From contig JABSOZ010000005.1 of the NCBI GenBank assembly GCA_013215295.1, positions 248,001-312,000 of the forward strand: a stretch of 64,000 nt of DNA. Direction: 5' to 3'. The notes beneath the pieces were generated by a model. That model was not told the origin of the DNA. It worked only from the letters and a program-made list of their open reading frames with translations, and made no database searches. The stretch comes from Colwellia sp. Lineage in GTDB: Bacteria; Pseudomonadota; Gammaproteobacteria; Enterobacterales; Alteromonadaceae. Of the stretch, positions 34,818-44,190 are shown piece after piece (the first letter of the stretch is position 1; each line of letters opens with the position of its first letter). The position numbers were made by a program, and so were the translations under genes.

Positions 34818-37277
34818 TTAATGAAAGTAGATGTTATCAAGCCACAATGTTTGACCCGTTCCACCATCAAATTTGATTTGAAATGCACTTGTTAATGAAC
34901 CTGTCGCTGAAAGGTCAACTTCAATTTCATTCCAAGAATCGGCTACTAGAGGTCCGGTGGTGATAGCAAGTTCAGCATCACCTGTGATAACAAAGACATT
35001 AAACGCTGCAGTTGAATTCGCATAAATACTCATATGCAGTGTTGCTTTACCGCTAATGTCCGTCGATACAAAATCAATACCTTGATAATTAACTAAATCT
35101 ACTTTTTTAACTGTTTTACCTGCAACAGTATCATCAGAAATTGAGCCACCTTGGCCCCAATTAGGATTCCAATCATTTACTGTTATATTGGTATAAACAT
35201 CACCACTGGTATGAAGTGAAATAACATCGCCCGCGGCTAAAGTAGGGTCAGCTACCAAAGTAGTAGGTCCTGGTATAACTTCATCACCTTGTGCTGTAAA
35301 CATGATGTTATCAAGATAGTTCATGGTATTTTGAGATCTAGCAGGTGTTTTATCTGGAAATATTGCCAAAGCGCCAATGATATCTGTTTCAGGTAGACCA
35401 ACCCAATGACAAGTATCAAAAGTTAACGTTTCCCATTGATTAACTACGGTATTAGCTACCCCCACTGTGCCATGAGAACCCCACATTATACCATCGTCAT
35501 TAACACCATTATTTTTTTGAAATTTGATATGAATTTCACTAATCGTATCTTTGTAAACATCAAGGTTAACGATACAGTTCGATGAGTCTAATGCAAAGCT
35601 AGTAATACCTTGTGTTAGTGCGCCAACCCACTCGCCATCACTTTGGTGTATGTCAAATAAAGCAGCGGTAGTAGATGTGTTAATGCCATCAGTTTTAGGA
35701 TTAGTTACATATTGTACTGGGGCAGTATCAAATGACTCCCAAGTTAACTGCGTACCTTCAAAGTCAATGCCAACAGCCGTTGTTGTTGTGGCACCGTCGC
35801 CTGAGTTACCAGGAGTGCGAGTTTCATCTAAAGGAGTAACATTAAACATGACATTATCAACACTATACTCAGCGCCGGTACCGGTACTCCAATCAGGAAA
35901 TATCATCACTAAATCTATGTCTGTTACGTTGAAGTTACCAACATTAAAAGTGTAGTGCATCCAAGTATCTAATACTGGTGTTTGCCCTTCATTACTGGTG
36001 TTGAAATTAGCCTCAGTTCCATCTCCTTCAGTAGAACCTTCAAGTTTTACCTTCCAATCTACCGCTCCAGCATCTGCTTGCTTGGTCATTTTAAGGTCAA
36101 ATTCAAAAGTCGTAGTACCTACTGGGATGGCGAAAGATGCACTGTCAGCATCTCTGTTATTAAAACCAGCAACGGTATTACCAGTAATAACAAAATTTGC
36201 AACGTCACCATAAGTAGCATCAGCATCAGTAATAATGGAAGTTGTCGCCGCACTATCACCCCATAATGGCCAATCAAGGTTATCTACGTCTTCAAAAACA
36301 ACTAAAGCAGTAGTCGGCCCTGCTGCTTCATCTGCTACCGTAATGGTAAATGTTTGCATGGTATCTACTGTGCCGTCATTAACCGTTAGGGTTATTGCTG
36401 TCGCAGCTATATCATCAGAAGTTGGTGTGCCAGATAAAATACCTGTTGCTGTATCAAATGTTAACCAAGATAGTGCTGTTGGAATATCAGCTGACATAGT
36501 TAACGTATCACTATCAGCATCAGTTGCTGTTAACGTATAGGTATAAGCAGCATCTACCGTAGCACTAGTTAAGCCTGCGCTGGTAATTTCTGGTGCCGTG
36601 TTTACGGGGGTTGGAACGCTTACTAAAATGCTAAATGATTGTGTTATTTCATTAATGCCGTCAGTTACCGCTAATACAACCGCATGATCGCCTTCATCAC
36701 TGATCGCTGGTGTACCCGATAAAATGCCGGTTGTCGGATCAAAAGCTAACCAAGCAGGTATCGTTGGAGCTGACATAGTTAAGCTGTCACTATCAGTATC
36801 AGTTGCTGCTAGTGTATAGCTATAGTCTGCATTAGCTGTTGCTGCGTCAATACTCGTACTACTGATAACCGGTGCATTATTAATATCAACAGAAACTGTT
36901 ACAGTAACGGTAAATGATTGGGTGATTTCATCAGTTCCATCACTTACCGTTAAGGTAATCGCAGTATCTCCAGCATCACTCACTGCTGGCGTGCCTGATA
37001 AGCTTCCGGTTGCACTATCAAAAGTTAGCCAAGCGGGTAAACTTGATGCTGACATTGTTAACGTGTCACCATCGGCGTCGGCAGCAACTAACGAGTAGCT
37101 ATAGAGTGTACCAAATTCAACGGTAGTAACAGCTGAGCTACTAATGGTAGGTGCAGAATTGACAACATCAATAACTTTGTCATCGCTTGAACTCCCACCA
37201 CATGCAGACAAGGCTAAGCCTAAGCTCAATACGATGATGCTTTTGTTGAATCTTTTAATATTTGTTAGATTATTCAT
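34818..37277 (-). CDS. surface glycan-binding lipoprotein with three Ig-like repeats and three binding-type modules
   Basis: The signal ends in lipobox LSAC with Cys26. Three tandem He_PIG/cadherin-like repeats of about 95 residues (about 39-320), each with a TFDxATGxLSGTP-type strand, form a stalk. Three beta-sandwich modules follow. The first (about 325-490; LDWPLWGDS, then DLVMIFPDWSTGTGAEYSVDNVMF) is the same kind as the three modules of the GH16 at 38199. The second and third end in YLDNIMF and WLDNIYF, typical of galactose-binding-like folds. No catalytic motif is seen. It is divergent from that GH16 gene. I infer a laminarin-binding surface protein that plays the part of SusD/SusE-type proteins. 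Confidence 0.75.
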   Translation of the reverse strand: MNNLTNIKRFNKSIIVLSLGLALSACGGSSSDDKVIDVVNSAPTISSSAVTTVEFGTLYSYSLVAADADGDTLTMSASSLPAWLTFDSATGSLSGTPAVSDAGDTAITLTVSDGTDEITQSFTVTVTVSVDINNAPVISSTSIDAATANADYSYTLAATDTDSDSLTMSAPTIPAWLAFDPTTGILSGTPAISDEGDHAVVLAVTDGINEITQSFSILVSVPTPVNTAPEITSAGLTSATVDAAYTYTLTATDADSDTLTMSADIPTALSWLTFDTATGILSGTPTSDDIAATAITLTVNDGTVDTMQTFTITVADEAAGPTTALVVFEDVDNLDWPLWGDSAATTSIITDADATYGDVANFVITGNTVAGFNNRDADSASFAIPVGTTTFEFDLKMTKQADAGAVDWKVKLEGSTEGDGTEANFNTSNEGQTPVLDTWMHYTFNVGNFNVTDIDLVMIFPDWSTGTGAEYSVDNVMFNVTPLDETRTPGNSGDGATTTTAVGIDFEGTQLTWESFDTAPVQYVTNPKTDGINTSTTAALFDIHQSDGEWVGALTQGITSFALDSSNCIVNLDVYKDTISEIHIKFQKNNGVNDDGIMWGSHGTVGVANTVVNQWETLTFDTCHWVGLPETDIIGALAIFPDKTPARSQNTMNYLDNIMFTAQGDEVIPGPTTLVADPTLAAGDVISLHTSGDVYTNITVNDWNPNWGQGGSISDDTVAGKTVKKVDLVNYQGIDFVSTDISGKATLHMSIYANSTAAFNVFVITGDAELAITTGPLVADSWNEIEVDLSATGSLTSAFQIKFDGGTGQTLWLDNIYFH

Positions 37278-37323
37278 TTGTATTCCCTATAAATTGTACA
37301 ATTGTTATTATTAATTTATTTGA

Positions 37324-37369
37324 AGCGCCTTAAATTGTCCTGAAATACAAATCCATATAGTAAGGCGCT
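37324..37369 (-). promoter_or_regulatory. inverted repeat in leader of glycan-binding protein gene
   Basis: Perfect arms AGCGCCTTA (37324-37332) and TAAGGCGCT (37361-37369) are separated by 28 bases. The repeat lies 47 bases upstream of the start codon, so it may be a hairpin in the mRNA leader or an operator. Confidence 0.4.
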
Positions 37370-37969
37370 ATACTTTGGTTTTATAAACAGTTCAATACTT
37401 CTTTAGCGAAGAAGCTTACTGGCATTATGAAACGGCCAAATGTGCTCTTCTAATGCGTTTTTCGTGTGTTTTAGCTACATTTAACTGAAACTAACCGTTG
37501 TAAGGCTAAAAATAAAATACATTAATAGGTGGTTCAAACAATCAAGAAGCGGTGAGCAGTCCTTATTTTTATGGTCAAGTGGATTTTTATTGAATTAGCC
37601 GTAGGATTTGGTGGGAAATTTATCAAATTGAGTTAAAACTAATCAATCAATCTAAAGCGTGGGCCAAGTCATATTGTTTTATCTTCAAGGGTTTTACTCA
37701 GTATTTTTTTAGGTTTTAATGGTTATATATTTATTTGTAACGTTTAATCAAAGGGTTAGGGTGGCGGGTTGATGTGTAGTTGTATCGCCGGGGAGAAGTT
37801 GATTAACGGACTGTTCTAATCTTTAGGCTTTAACGGTTAAATAATAAAGAAGTTGTAGACGTTCTGAGGTTGTACATAATAGTGCTATTAGCATCATGAA
37901 TAGCTTTAGTTTTAATGCAAAACTACCTATTGATGTAAAAATATCGTGAAAAATACAAACTAAAGTCAT

Positions 37970-37996
37970 CAAAACAAGACAGCTCACCTTGTTTTG
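37970..37996. promoter_or_regulatory. inverted repeat abutting shared promoter element
   Basis: Perfect arms CAAAACAAG and CTTGTTTTG with a 9-base loop end exactly where element copy B begins. An unrelated but equally perfect repeat precedes copy A at 23546-23577. Confidence 0.45.
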
Positions 37997-38074
37997 TCCA
38001 TTTCAACTTCTCACTATCCCACCTGACCGTATTTCAATGCTAATTAGTAAATCGTTGTGCTAAAAAGATAATCA
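37997..38074 (+). promoter_or_regulatory. conserved promoter element, copy B
   Basis: It matches 23595-23670: identical first 13 bases, TGACCGT in register after a one-base gap, then 29 of the next 39 positions, including two TGCT motifs 20 bp apart (38038 and 38058) and TGCTAAAAA. It lies 125 bases before the GH16 lipoprotein gene. Confidence 0.65.
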
Positions 38075-38198
38075 GTTAAAACATTATTTTATTTACGATT
38101 GTATTTATATTCACGTGAACTTTTTATTTAAAAGCCACGGATAAACACCATAAGAATGATTATAAATATTTAATTTGGACATCTCTAGGGGATAAGAC

Positions 38199-40871
38199 AT
38201 GAAAACTAAAAGCAGTGTTAAATTTAAAACACAAGGCTTGGCCGCAATTATAGGGTTAACAGTATCGTTAGGATTGGCTGGTTGTGGAGGCGACTCAGCA
38301 ACCGATACTAATATAGACAATATTGATCCACAGCAACCCGTTTCAGACTGGGAAATGGTGTGGAACGATGAGTTTGATGGCACTGCCATAAACGCTCAAA
38401 ACTGGACGCATGAAGTTAACTGCGACGGTGGTGGTAACGGAGAGAAGCAATGTTACACCGAGAGTGCTGAAAACTCTTATGTACAAGACGGCTTGTTAAA
38501 TATTGTTGCTTTACCCGCAGAAGAAGGTGCGGCTTTACCTTATACATCAGCACGAATGACTACTCGCTATAAAGGTGATTTCAAATACGGTCGCATGGAA
38601 ATGCGCGCTAAAGTTCCTTCAGGGCAAGGTAGTTGGCCGGCATTCTGGATGATGCCTACAAATGAAGAATATGGCGAATGGCCACATTCAGGTGAAATTG
38701 ATATTTTTGAATCAGTTAACCTTGGTACAGCGAGAACCGATGGCACAGAAGAAACTTATATTTACGGTACGCTTCATTATGGTAAAAGTTGGCCAGATAA
38801 TTCTCGATCTGGAAAGTCATACAAACAAGAAAGTGGCGCTAACCCTGCCGATGATTTCCATACTTATGCAGTAGAGTGGCAAGAAGGTGAAATTCGTTGG
38901 TATATGGATGACTACTTATTTGCAACACAACGTCAATCAGAAGTTCGTACTAACAGTAAAGATCAAGCCGTTGGCCTAGCTCATAGAGGTTGGTTTACTG
39001 AATATTATGATCAATTTACCGGTGAACTAACTACCTATTGGTCAGCAGCTCCTTACGACAAAGACTTTTATTTAGTACTTAACTTCGCTGTCGGTGGTGA
39101 CTGGCCTGAAAACGTTAACGAATTAGGTGTTGACGCTACTGCGTTTCATGCAGCAAACAAATTCGAAGTTGACTACGTACGTGTTTATCAATGTAAACAA
39201 AATCCAGATACCGGTAAAGGTTGTGACACGGTTAGAGCCGGTTACGATAGCTTAGACGATGCACTAGTTGAAGGTAAAGCTCCAATTCCAGTTGCTCCTA
39301 GCGATGGTGTTGCTAAAAACTTATCTATTTTTGACGGTGCGTTAAATGCTAACTGGACTGCATGGGATTGTTGTGGAGGTACTTCACCTGCAACTATTAC
39401 TGACGCAGACAAAGGTGATGTCATTGAATTCACTATAGCTGACAATAACGGCACCGTGCTTGGTTTTAGTACGAGAGGCGGTCACTTCCCAGATGGTTTT
39501 ACGGGTGATTCATCACCCTTTGATGCTTCTCTATTAGTCGACCTTAACGGTACATTATCATTTGATATGAAAGTCGTTACGGCTCCTCCAGCAGCAAGTG
39601 CATGGATCCTTAAAGTAGAAGCTGGCGACGGTGGACCGAATACAGGTGATATTAATTTATCTTCTAGCACAGAAGGCGCTGAACCGGTTGCGGGTGAATG
39701 GCAGACCTATACCTTCCCACTGTCAGTCTTACAAGAAGCAGGCCTAGATTTAAGTGCGATTGATGTTGTAATGATATTTCCTGCTTGGGGTACTGGTGAA
39801 GGTGCAGAATATTTAGTTGCTAATCTGGCTATTGCAGGTGATGTTGGCGGTGCTCCAGAATTGGTCGTATTTACTGATGGCGAAAATTCAAGTTGGCCTA
39901 TGTGGGATTGTTGTAGTGGCTCTACGCCAACCGTTGAGTTAGATGATGATGCGCATGGTAATGTCGCAGAATTTAGTATTGGAGCAGAACCAACAGTAAT
40001 GGGCTTTATTTCTAGAGAAGCTAACACAGATACTCCATCACCCTTTGATGCTTCTTCTATTCTTTCAAATGGTGTTATCCAATTTGATATGAAAGTAACA
40101 GCAATGCCTGGCGATGCTGCTTGGATGTTCAAAGTCGAAGCAGATAACAATACCACCTCTGTTGAACTTGCAATAACCGAAAGTGTTGAAGGTATTGCTC
40201 CAGCTCTTGACCAATGGCAAACATACACATTTAACTTATCAGCTTTAGCTACAGCGGGCTTAGATGTAAGTGCTATTGATGTGTTGATGATATTCCCTGC
40301 ATGGGGTGCCGGTGAAGGTGCTATTTATCGTGTAGATAACGTAAAGGTTTATGATCCAACGGCATCGGCAGTAGATAACGATGTGTTATTTGCAGATGCA
40401 ACTGCTACAGGTTGGAGCGCATGGGATTGTTGTGGTGGTACAACACCAACGCTTGAAAATGATGGTACTGACCATGGCATGACGGTTGAATATGTTATTG
40501 GCGCACAACCAACAGTTGTTGGACTTTCTGCTGAAGATGACGTTTTTATTGATGCATCAAGTATTTTAACCAGTGGTGTTGTTACCTTTGACCTTAAAGT
40601 TATTACGGCTCCAAACGATGCTGCAAGTGTTTGGACATTTAAAATTGAGTCAAATGGTGCAAGTACTTTTGCTGAACTTCCTTTTACAGCAAGTAGTGAA
40701 GGATTAGCACCAACGGTAGGTGAATGGCAAACATACACATTCCCACTTCAAACATTATTTGATGCAGGCTTAGATATTAGCCAGATAGATGTATTAATGT
40801 TTTTCCCTGCTTGGGGAACGGGTGAAGGGGCTGTTTTCCGTCTTGACAATGTAATGATAACAGCACCATAA
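38199..40871 (+). CDS. GH16 laminarinase lipoprotein with three tandem WDCC-type binding modules
   Basis: The lipobox is LAGC with Cys29. The GH16 domain (about 48-335) has a complete ExDxxE motif in SGEIDIFES: Glu166, Asp168, Glu171. An acidic linker leads to three copies of a module of about 170 residues. Each opens with W-x(3)-WDCC (Trp389, Trp569, Trp742) and closes with a strand like DVLMIFPAWGTGEGA and a VDNV end. They look like galactose-binding-like sandwiches, as in the C-terminal domain of ExoP-type glucanases, and probably bind beta-glucan. The same module type occurs in the divergent lipoprotein at 34818. It is followed 75 bases later by the TonB receptor. It cuts laminarin at the cell surface. 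Confidence 0.88.
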   Translation: MKTKSSVKFKTQGLAAIIGLTVSLGLAGCGGDSATDTNIDNIDPQQPVSDWEMVWNDEFDGTAINAQNWTHEVNCDGGGNGEKQCYTESAENSYVQDGLLNIVALPAEEGAALPYTSARMTTRYKGDFKYGRMEMRAKVPSGQGSWPAFWMMPTNEEYGEWPHSGEIDIFESVNLGTARTDGTEETYIYGTLHYGKSWPDNSRSGKSYKQESGANPADDFHTYAVEWQEGEIRWYMDDYLFATQRQSEVRTNSKDQAVGLAHRGWFTEYYDQFTGELTTYWSAAPYDKDFYLVLNFAVGGDWPENVNELGVDATAFHAANKFEVDYVRVYQCKQNPDTGKGCDTVRAGYDSLDDALVEGKAPIPVAPSDGVAKNLSIFDGALNANWTAWDCCGGTSPATITDADKGDVIEFTIADNNGTVLGFSTRGGHFPDGFTGDSSPFDASLLVDLNGTLSFDMKVVTAPPAASAWILKVEAGDGGPNTGDINLSSSTEGAEPVAGEWQTYTFPLSVLQEAGLDLSAIDVVMIFPAWGTGEGAEYLVANLAIAGDVGGAPELVVFTDGENSSWPMWDCCSGSTPTVELDDDAHGNVAEFSIGAEPTVMGFISREANTDTPSPFDASSILSNGVIQFDMKVTAMPGDAAWMFKVEADNNTTSVELAITESVEGIAPALDQWQTYTFNLSALATAGLDVSAIDVLMIFPAWGAGEGAIYRVDNVKVYDPTASAVDNDVLFADATATGWSAWDCCGGTTPTLENDGTDHGMTVEYVIGAQPTVVGLSAEDDVFIDASSILTSGVVTFDLKVITAPNDAASVWTFKIESNGASTFAELPFTASSEGLAPTVGEWQTYTFPLQTLFDAGLDISQIDVLMFFPAWGTGEGAVFRLDNVMITAP

Positions 40872-40893
40872 CCACGTTATTAAGAAAGGTTAA

Positions 40894-40911
40894 GCGGCTT
40901 TAGCGAGCCGC
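40894..40911 (+). terminator. short hairpin between GH16 and TonB receptor genes
   Basis: Arms GCGGCT and AGCCGC with a 6-base loop stand 23 bases after the GH16 stop, with no T-run. It may tune read-through or protect mRNA ends between two genes that otherwise look co-transcribed. Confidence 0.4.
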
Positions 40912-40946
40912 CGTCATTAAACTAATTTTAAGATAGTAGGGTACAC

Positions 40947-43946
40947 ATGAAACATTCAATTTTTAATAAAAAACGCTTAGCCGTTTGTATATCGGCCATC
41001 CTAGCGACAGGAATAAGCAGTCAGCTTTATGCCGCAGAAACTGCAGAAGCAGAAAAATCACAAAGCAGTGATAAAAATGCTGCAATAGAAGTTATTGAAG
41101 TATCGGGCATTATGAGCAGTTTAACGCGCTCGATGATGGTGAAAAGAAATACATCAGGCGTTGTCGATGTTATATCAGCTGAAGATATGGGTAAATTTCC
41201 AGATACCAATTTAGCTGAATCATTACAACGTATTACAGGTGTTACCGTTAGCCGCATAAATGGTGAAGGTAGCCAAATTACTGTTCGTGGTTTTGGTCCA
41301 AACTTTAACTTGATTACGTTAAATGGCCGTCAAATGCCGGGTACAGGTAATTCTCGTTCTTACAGTTTAGAAAATTTATCTTCTGATGGTGTTAGTGAGC
41401 TTATCGTTAATAAAACCGCCCGCGCAGAAAACGCAAGTGGTGGTTTAGGTGCAACAGTGAATATTGTTACCATGAAACCTTTTCTTAGCCCAGGTGAGAA
41501 ATTCGTCTTCTCTGCAAAAGGTATTTATGATTCTTCAAATGTTGAAGGTGATGATGTTACACCTGAGTTCTCAGGCTTATACAGTAATACCTATGCTGAT
41601 GATACCTTAGGTTTTTCATTTTCTTTTTCTCATCAACAACGTGATTTTCAACAACAATCGGCAAATATTCAGGGGTGGCAGTATCAAACAAATGATCAAC
41701 TTCCTACATTAGATGCGGAAAACGTAATTGATAATCGTGGTCCCAATGCAGCACCTGGTGCATTCTTTCCTCGAGATATGAATTACGGCATAGCGGATGT
41801 TCAACGTGAAAGAACTAACGCCAATGTTGCGTTTCAATATTCTCCTGTTGAAAGTGTGATATTGACACTTGATTACACCATGGGAGAGTCTATTACGGGC
41901 ACCAATTCTATTGGCTGGGGTCAATGGCATGATTACGGTGGAAGCATTAATGCCTATGAATTAGATGAAAATGGCACGGTATTGTTCGCTGATATGTCGG
42001 GTAACGATGGTTCTTATACGGCTTCACGTAATACAACCGAAACGAATGAAAGCTCTTTAGGTTTTAATGTTGAATGGCAAGCTACTGACGACATAATCCT
42101 ATCATTTGATTACCACAATTCAGAAAATAAAGCTGATAACGGCAAAGATAAAGGCATGAATGGTACAGGGTCATTAGTTTTTGGTTCAGACCAGCTTGTT
42201 AACAAACATTATGACTTTAGAACAGGTGATATTCCACAAGGTACAATCTTCTGGAACAATGGTTCAACGACGCTAGCACCAAGTGAAATGGACTCACACT
42301 TTAGTCAGTTTATTCATAGCCCAGGTAAAGCTGAAGTTGATCAATTTCAATTTGATGGCGCGTGGGAAAATCCAGAAGACTCTCCATTAATATCAGTTCA
42401 ATTTGGGCTTGCTCGCACTGAGCAAACCATGGGTGGTTCAAGTGCTTGGAGTGGTCTAATTGGCGGTTTCTTGTTTAACCCAAATTATTCGGATGCTTTC
42501 CCTGATGGTATGTTTCAATACAACACCACCGATGGTTTTTTGGATGAATTTTCAAATGGCGATAACCCCATCGGCGCTGGGTATTATTACAGTTTTGATT
42601 TTGACGAAGCTGTTGCACGTTCAACTGCTTTTTTGAATGCTGACACGTTAGGCGATGATTATTTCAGTACTGACCCATACCGCGAAGGAAGTGTGCAAGG
42701 ACAAGGATCAGTAGAAGAAAATACTAACAGTGTATATGTTTCTTCTTTATTTGAATTTGAAGTTGCTGACTTACCTGTACAAGTAAATTTAGGTTTACGA
42801 TATGAGGAAACTGAAGTTGAAAGTCGTGTTTTACAAGACGTACCAACAGATGTTTGGTGGTTAAGTGCGTCTGAGTGGCATACTCAATATACCTCAGGTT
42901 CAAGTAACTTATACGAGGAAAGTGGTGATTATAGCGTTATTCTGCCGATGGTCGATATTAAAGTAGATTTAACCGAAGAAATTGTCGCTCGTGCATCTTG
43001 GGGTAAAACTATGTCTCGGGCGCCTTTAGGTAACTTAGCCGGTGGTTTATCTTTAAGTTCAAGCCCTGGTTTAAATGGACGTACCGGTGGTCAAGGTAAT
43101 GCTGATTTAGACCCATATGTGTCTACCAATCTTGATTTCTCTTTAGAGTATTACTACGCAGAAGGTAGTTATGCTTCTGTTGGTTATTTTAGAAAAGATG
43201 TTAAAGACTTTATTGCTAATGGCGGTAGTACTACTAACCAATATGACGGTATACGCGACATAGCTGCAGGACCTCGTTATGCGCAAGCGGTAGCAGATCT
43301 TGCTGCAGCTGGTCTTCCTTCAACAGGTGAAGATATTCGTTTGCAAATGATTGCCAATGGCGCAGTCGTTAATGAGCAAGGTTACCTTACGCCTAATTCA
43401 GATGATCCACTAATGACTTGGGATATCTCTCAGCCGTATAACATACTTGAGAATAAAACAGTTAACGGTATTGAAGTAGCTATTCAACACTTTATTGGTG
43501 ACACTGGTTTTGGTTTTGGTGCAAATGCTACCTTTGTTGATGGTGATGTTGAGTTTGATGTTGATGACATTAGCAAAGTTGATAGTGTTGCAGAATTAGC
43601 TGATCAAACTCCGTTAGAAGGTTTAGGTGATTCAGCAAACTTTCAAGTATTTTATGAGAAAGATGGCTTGTCAGTGAAAGTAACTTACGCATGGAGAGAT
43701 GACTACCTTATTGGTGTAGGACAAAGCCAAGGTTCTTCTGATGCTCCACCGCAGTTTGCTAAAGAGTTTGGTCAAGTTGATATGAGTGTAAACTATGATA
43801 TCGACGAAAACTTCACGGTATACTTTGAAGGGTTAAACTTGAACAACGAAACAGAGCAATCTTATGGACGTTATGAAGAGCAATTCCTTTCAGCTCGTCA
43901 ATACGGTACAAGATATACTTTAGGTATGCGTTACAGCTTTAAGTAA
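40947..43946 (+). CDS. TonB-dependent receptor, likely beta-glucan oligosaccharide uptake
   Basis: A signal peptide (to about residue 30, QLYAA) precedes an N-terminal plug. The plug shows the family marks DVISAEDMGKFPDTNLAESL, QRITGVTVSR and ITVRGFGPNFNLITLNGRQMPG. This is the TIGR01782 type common for carbohydrate uptake in Alteromonadales. The barrel continues to the end, but the last residues are YSFK, one residue past the usual terminal Phe. The gene lies just behind the GH16 lipoprotein and before a GPH symporter. It would import oligosaccharides across the outer membrane using TonB-ExbBD energy; the substrate is inferred from its neighbours. Confidence 0.88.
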   Translation: MKHSIFNKKRLAVCISAILATGISSQLYAAETAEAEKSQSSDKNAAIEVIEVSGIMSSLTRSMMVKRNTSGVVDVISAEDMGKFPDTNLAESLQRITGVTVSRINGEGSQITVRGFGPNFNLITLNGRQMPGTGNSRSYSLENLSSDGVSELIVNKTARAENASGGLGATVNIVTMKPFLSPGEKFVFSAKGIYDSSNVEGDDVTPEFSGLYSNTYADDTLGFSFSFSHQQRDFQQQSANIQGWQYQTNDQLPTLDAENVIDNRGPNAAPGAFFPRDMNYGIADVQRERTNANVAFQYSPVESVILTLDYTMGESITGTNSIGWGQWHDYGGSINAYELDENGTVLFADMSGNDGSYTASRNTTETNESSLGFNVEWQATDDIILSFDYHNSENKADNGKDKGMNGTGSLVFGSDQLVNKHYDFRTGDIPQGTIFWNNGSTTLAPSEMDSHFSQFIHSPGKAEVDQFQFDGAWENPEDSPLISVQFGLARTEQTMGGSSAWSGLIGGFLFNPNYSDAFPDGMFQYNTTDGFLDEFSNGDNPIGAGYYYSFDFDEAVARSTAFLNADTLGDDYFSTDPYREGSVQGQGSVEENTNSVYVSSLFEFEVADLPVQVNLGLRYEETEVESRVLQDVPTDVWWLSASEWHTQYTSGSSNLYEESGDYSVILPMVDIKVDLTEEIVARASWGKTMSRAPLGNLAGGLSLSSSPGLNGRTGGQGNADLDPYVSTNLDFSLEYYYAEGSYASVGYFRKDVKDFIANGGSTTNQYDGIRDIAAGPRYAQAVADLAAAGLPSTGEDIRLQMIANGAVVNEQGYLTPNSDDPLMTWDISQPYNILENKTVNGIEVAIQHFIGDTGFGFGANATFVDGDVEFDVDDISKVDSVAELADQTPLEGLGDSANFQVFYEKDGLSVKVTYAWRDDYLIGVGQSQGSSDAPPQFAKEFGQVDMSVNYDIDENFTVYFEGLNLNNETEQSYGRYEEQFLSARQYGTRYTLGMRYSFK

Positions 43947-43970
43947 ACCTGTACTTGAGATAGTGTAATT

Positions 43971-44005
43971 AATAGGCCTATATTGTTTATCGATATAGGC
44001 CTATT
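43971..44005 (+). terminator. terminator after TonB receptor gene
   Basis: Perfect 13-base arms (AATAGGCCTATAT and its inverted copy) enclose a 9-base loop and are followed by TTGT. It lies 24 bases after the receptor stop. Confidence 0.65.
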
Positions 44006-44190
44006 TTGTATCTAAGGTGTATGTTTAATCCTTATATATCCATCATTATTTGAATGTTAATAAATGAAAATAATTCTATTACAGCCTAATTACATTACTC
44101 ATGTTAAGCATGTTGTATGTCGGCAACTGACTGAAAAAATAGCAAAACACTAATAAATAATAAAATAAATACAATTTAGAGAGAGATTTC

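Larger units (their letters stand above)
37278..38198. other. 921-base divergent control region, glycan-binding protein / GH16
   Basis: No gene is supported here. It contains an inverted repeat at 37324-37369, a minus-strand partial match to the shared element at 37562-37583 (TCCACTTGACCATA), an inverted repeat at 37970-37996 and the shared element copy B at 37997-38074. Its length is unusual for this window and suggests several regulator sites. Confidence 0.5.

Noticed and set aside
34818-37277. Plus-strand open frames and direct repeats across this stretch
   Set aside because: The repeats encode tandem Ig-like domains of the minus-strand lipoprotein. The plus-strand frames are shadows of its Thr/Val/Ser-rich code.
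34818-43946. A SusC/SusD pair as in Bacteroidetes
   Set aside because: The receiver is a gammaproteobacterial TonB receptor and the lipoprotein is built of beta-sandwich modules, not the helical SusD fold.
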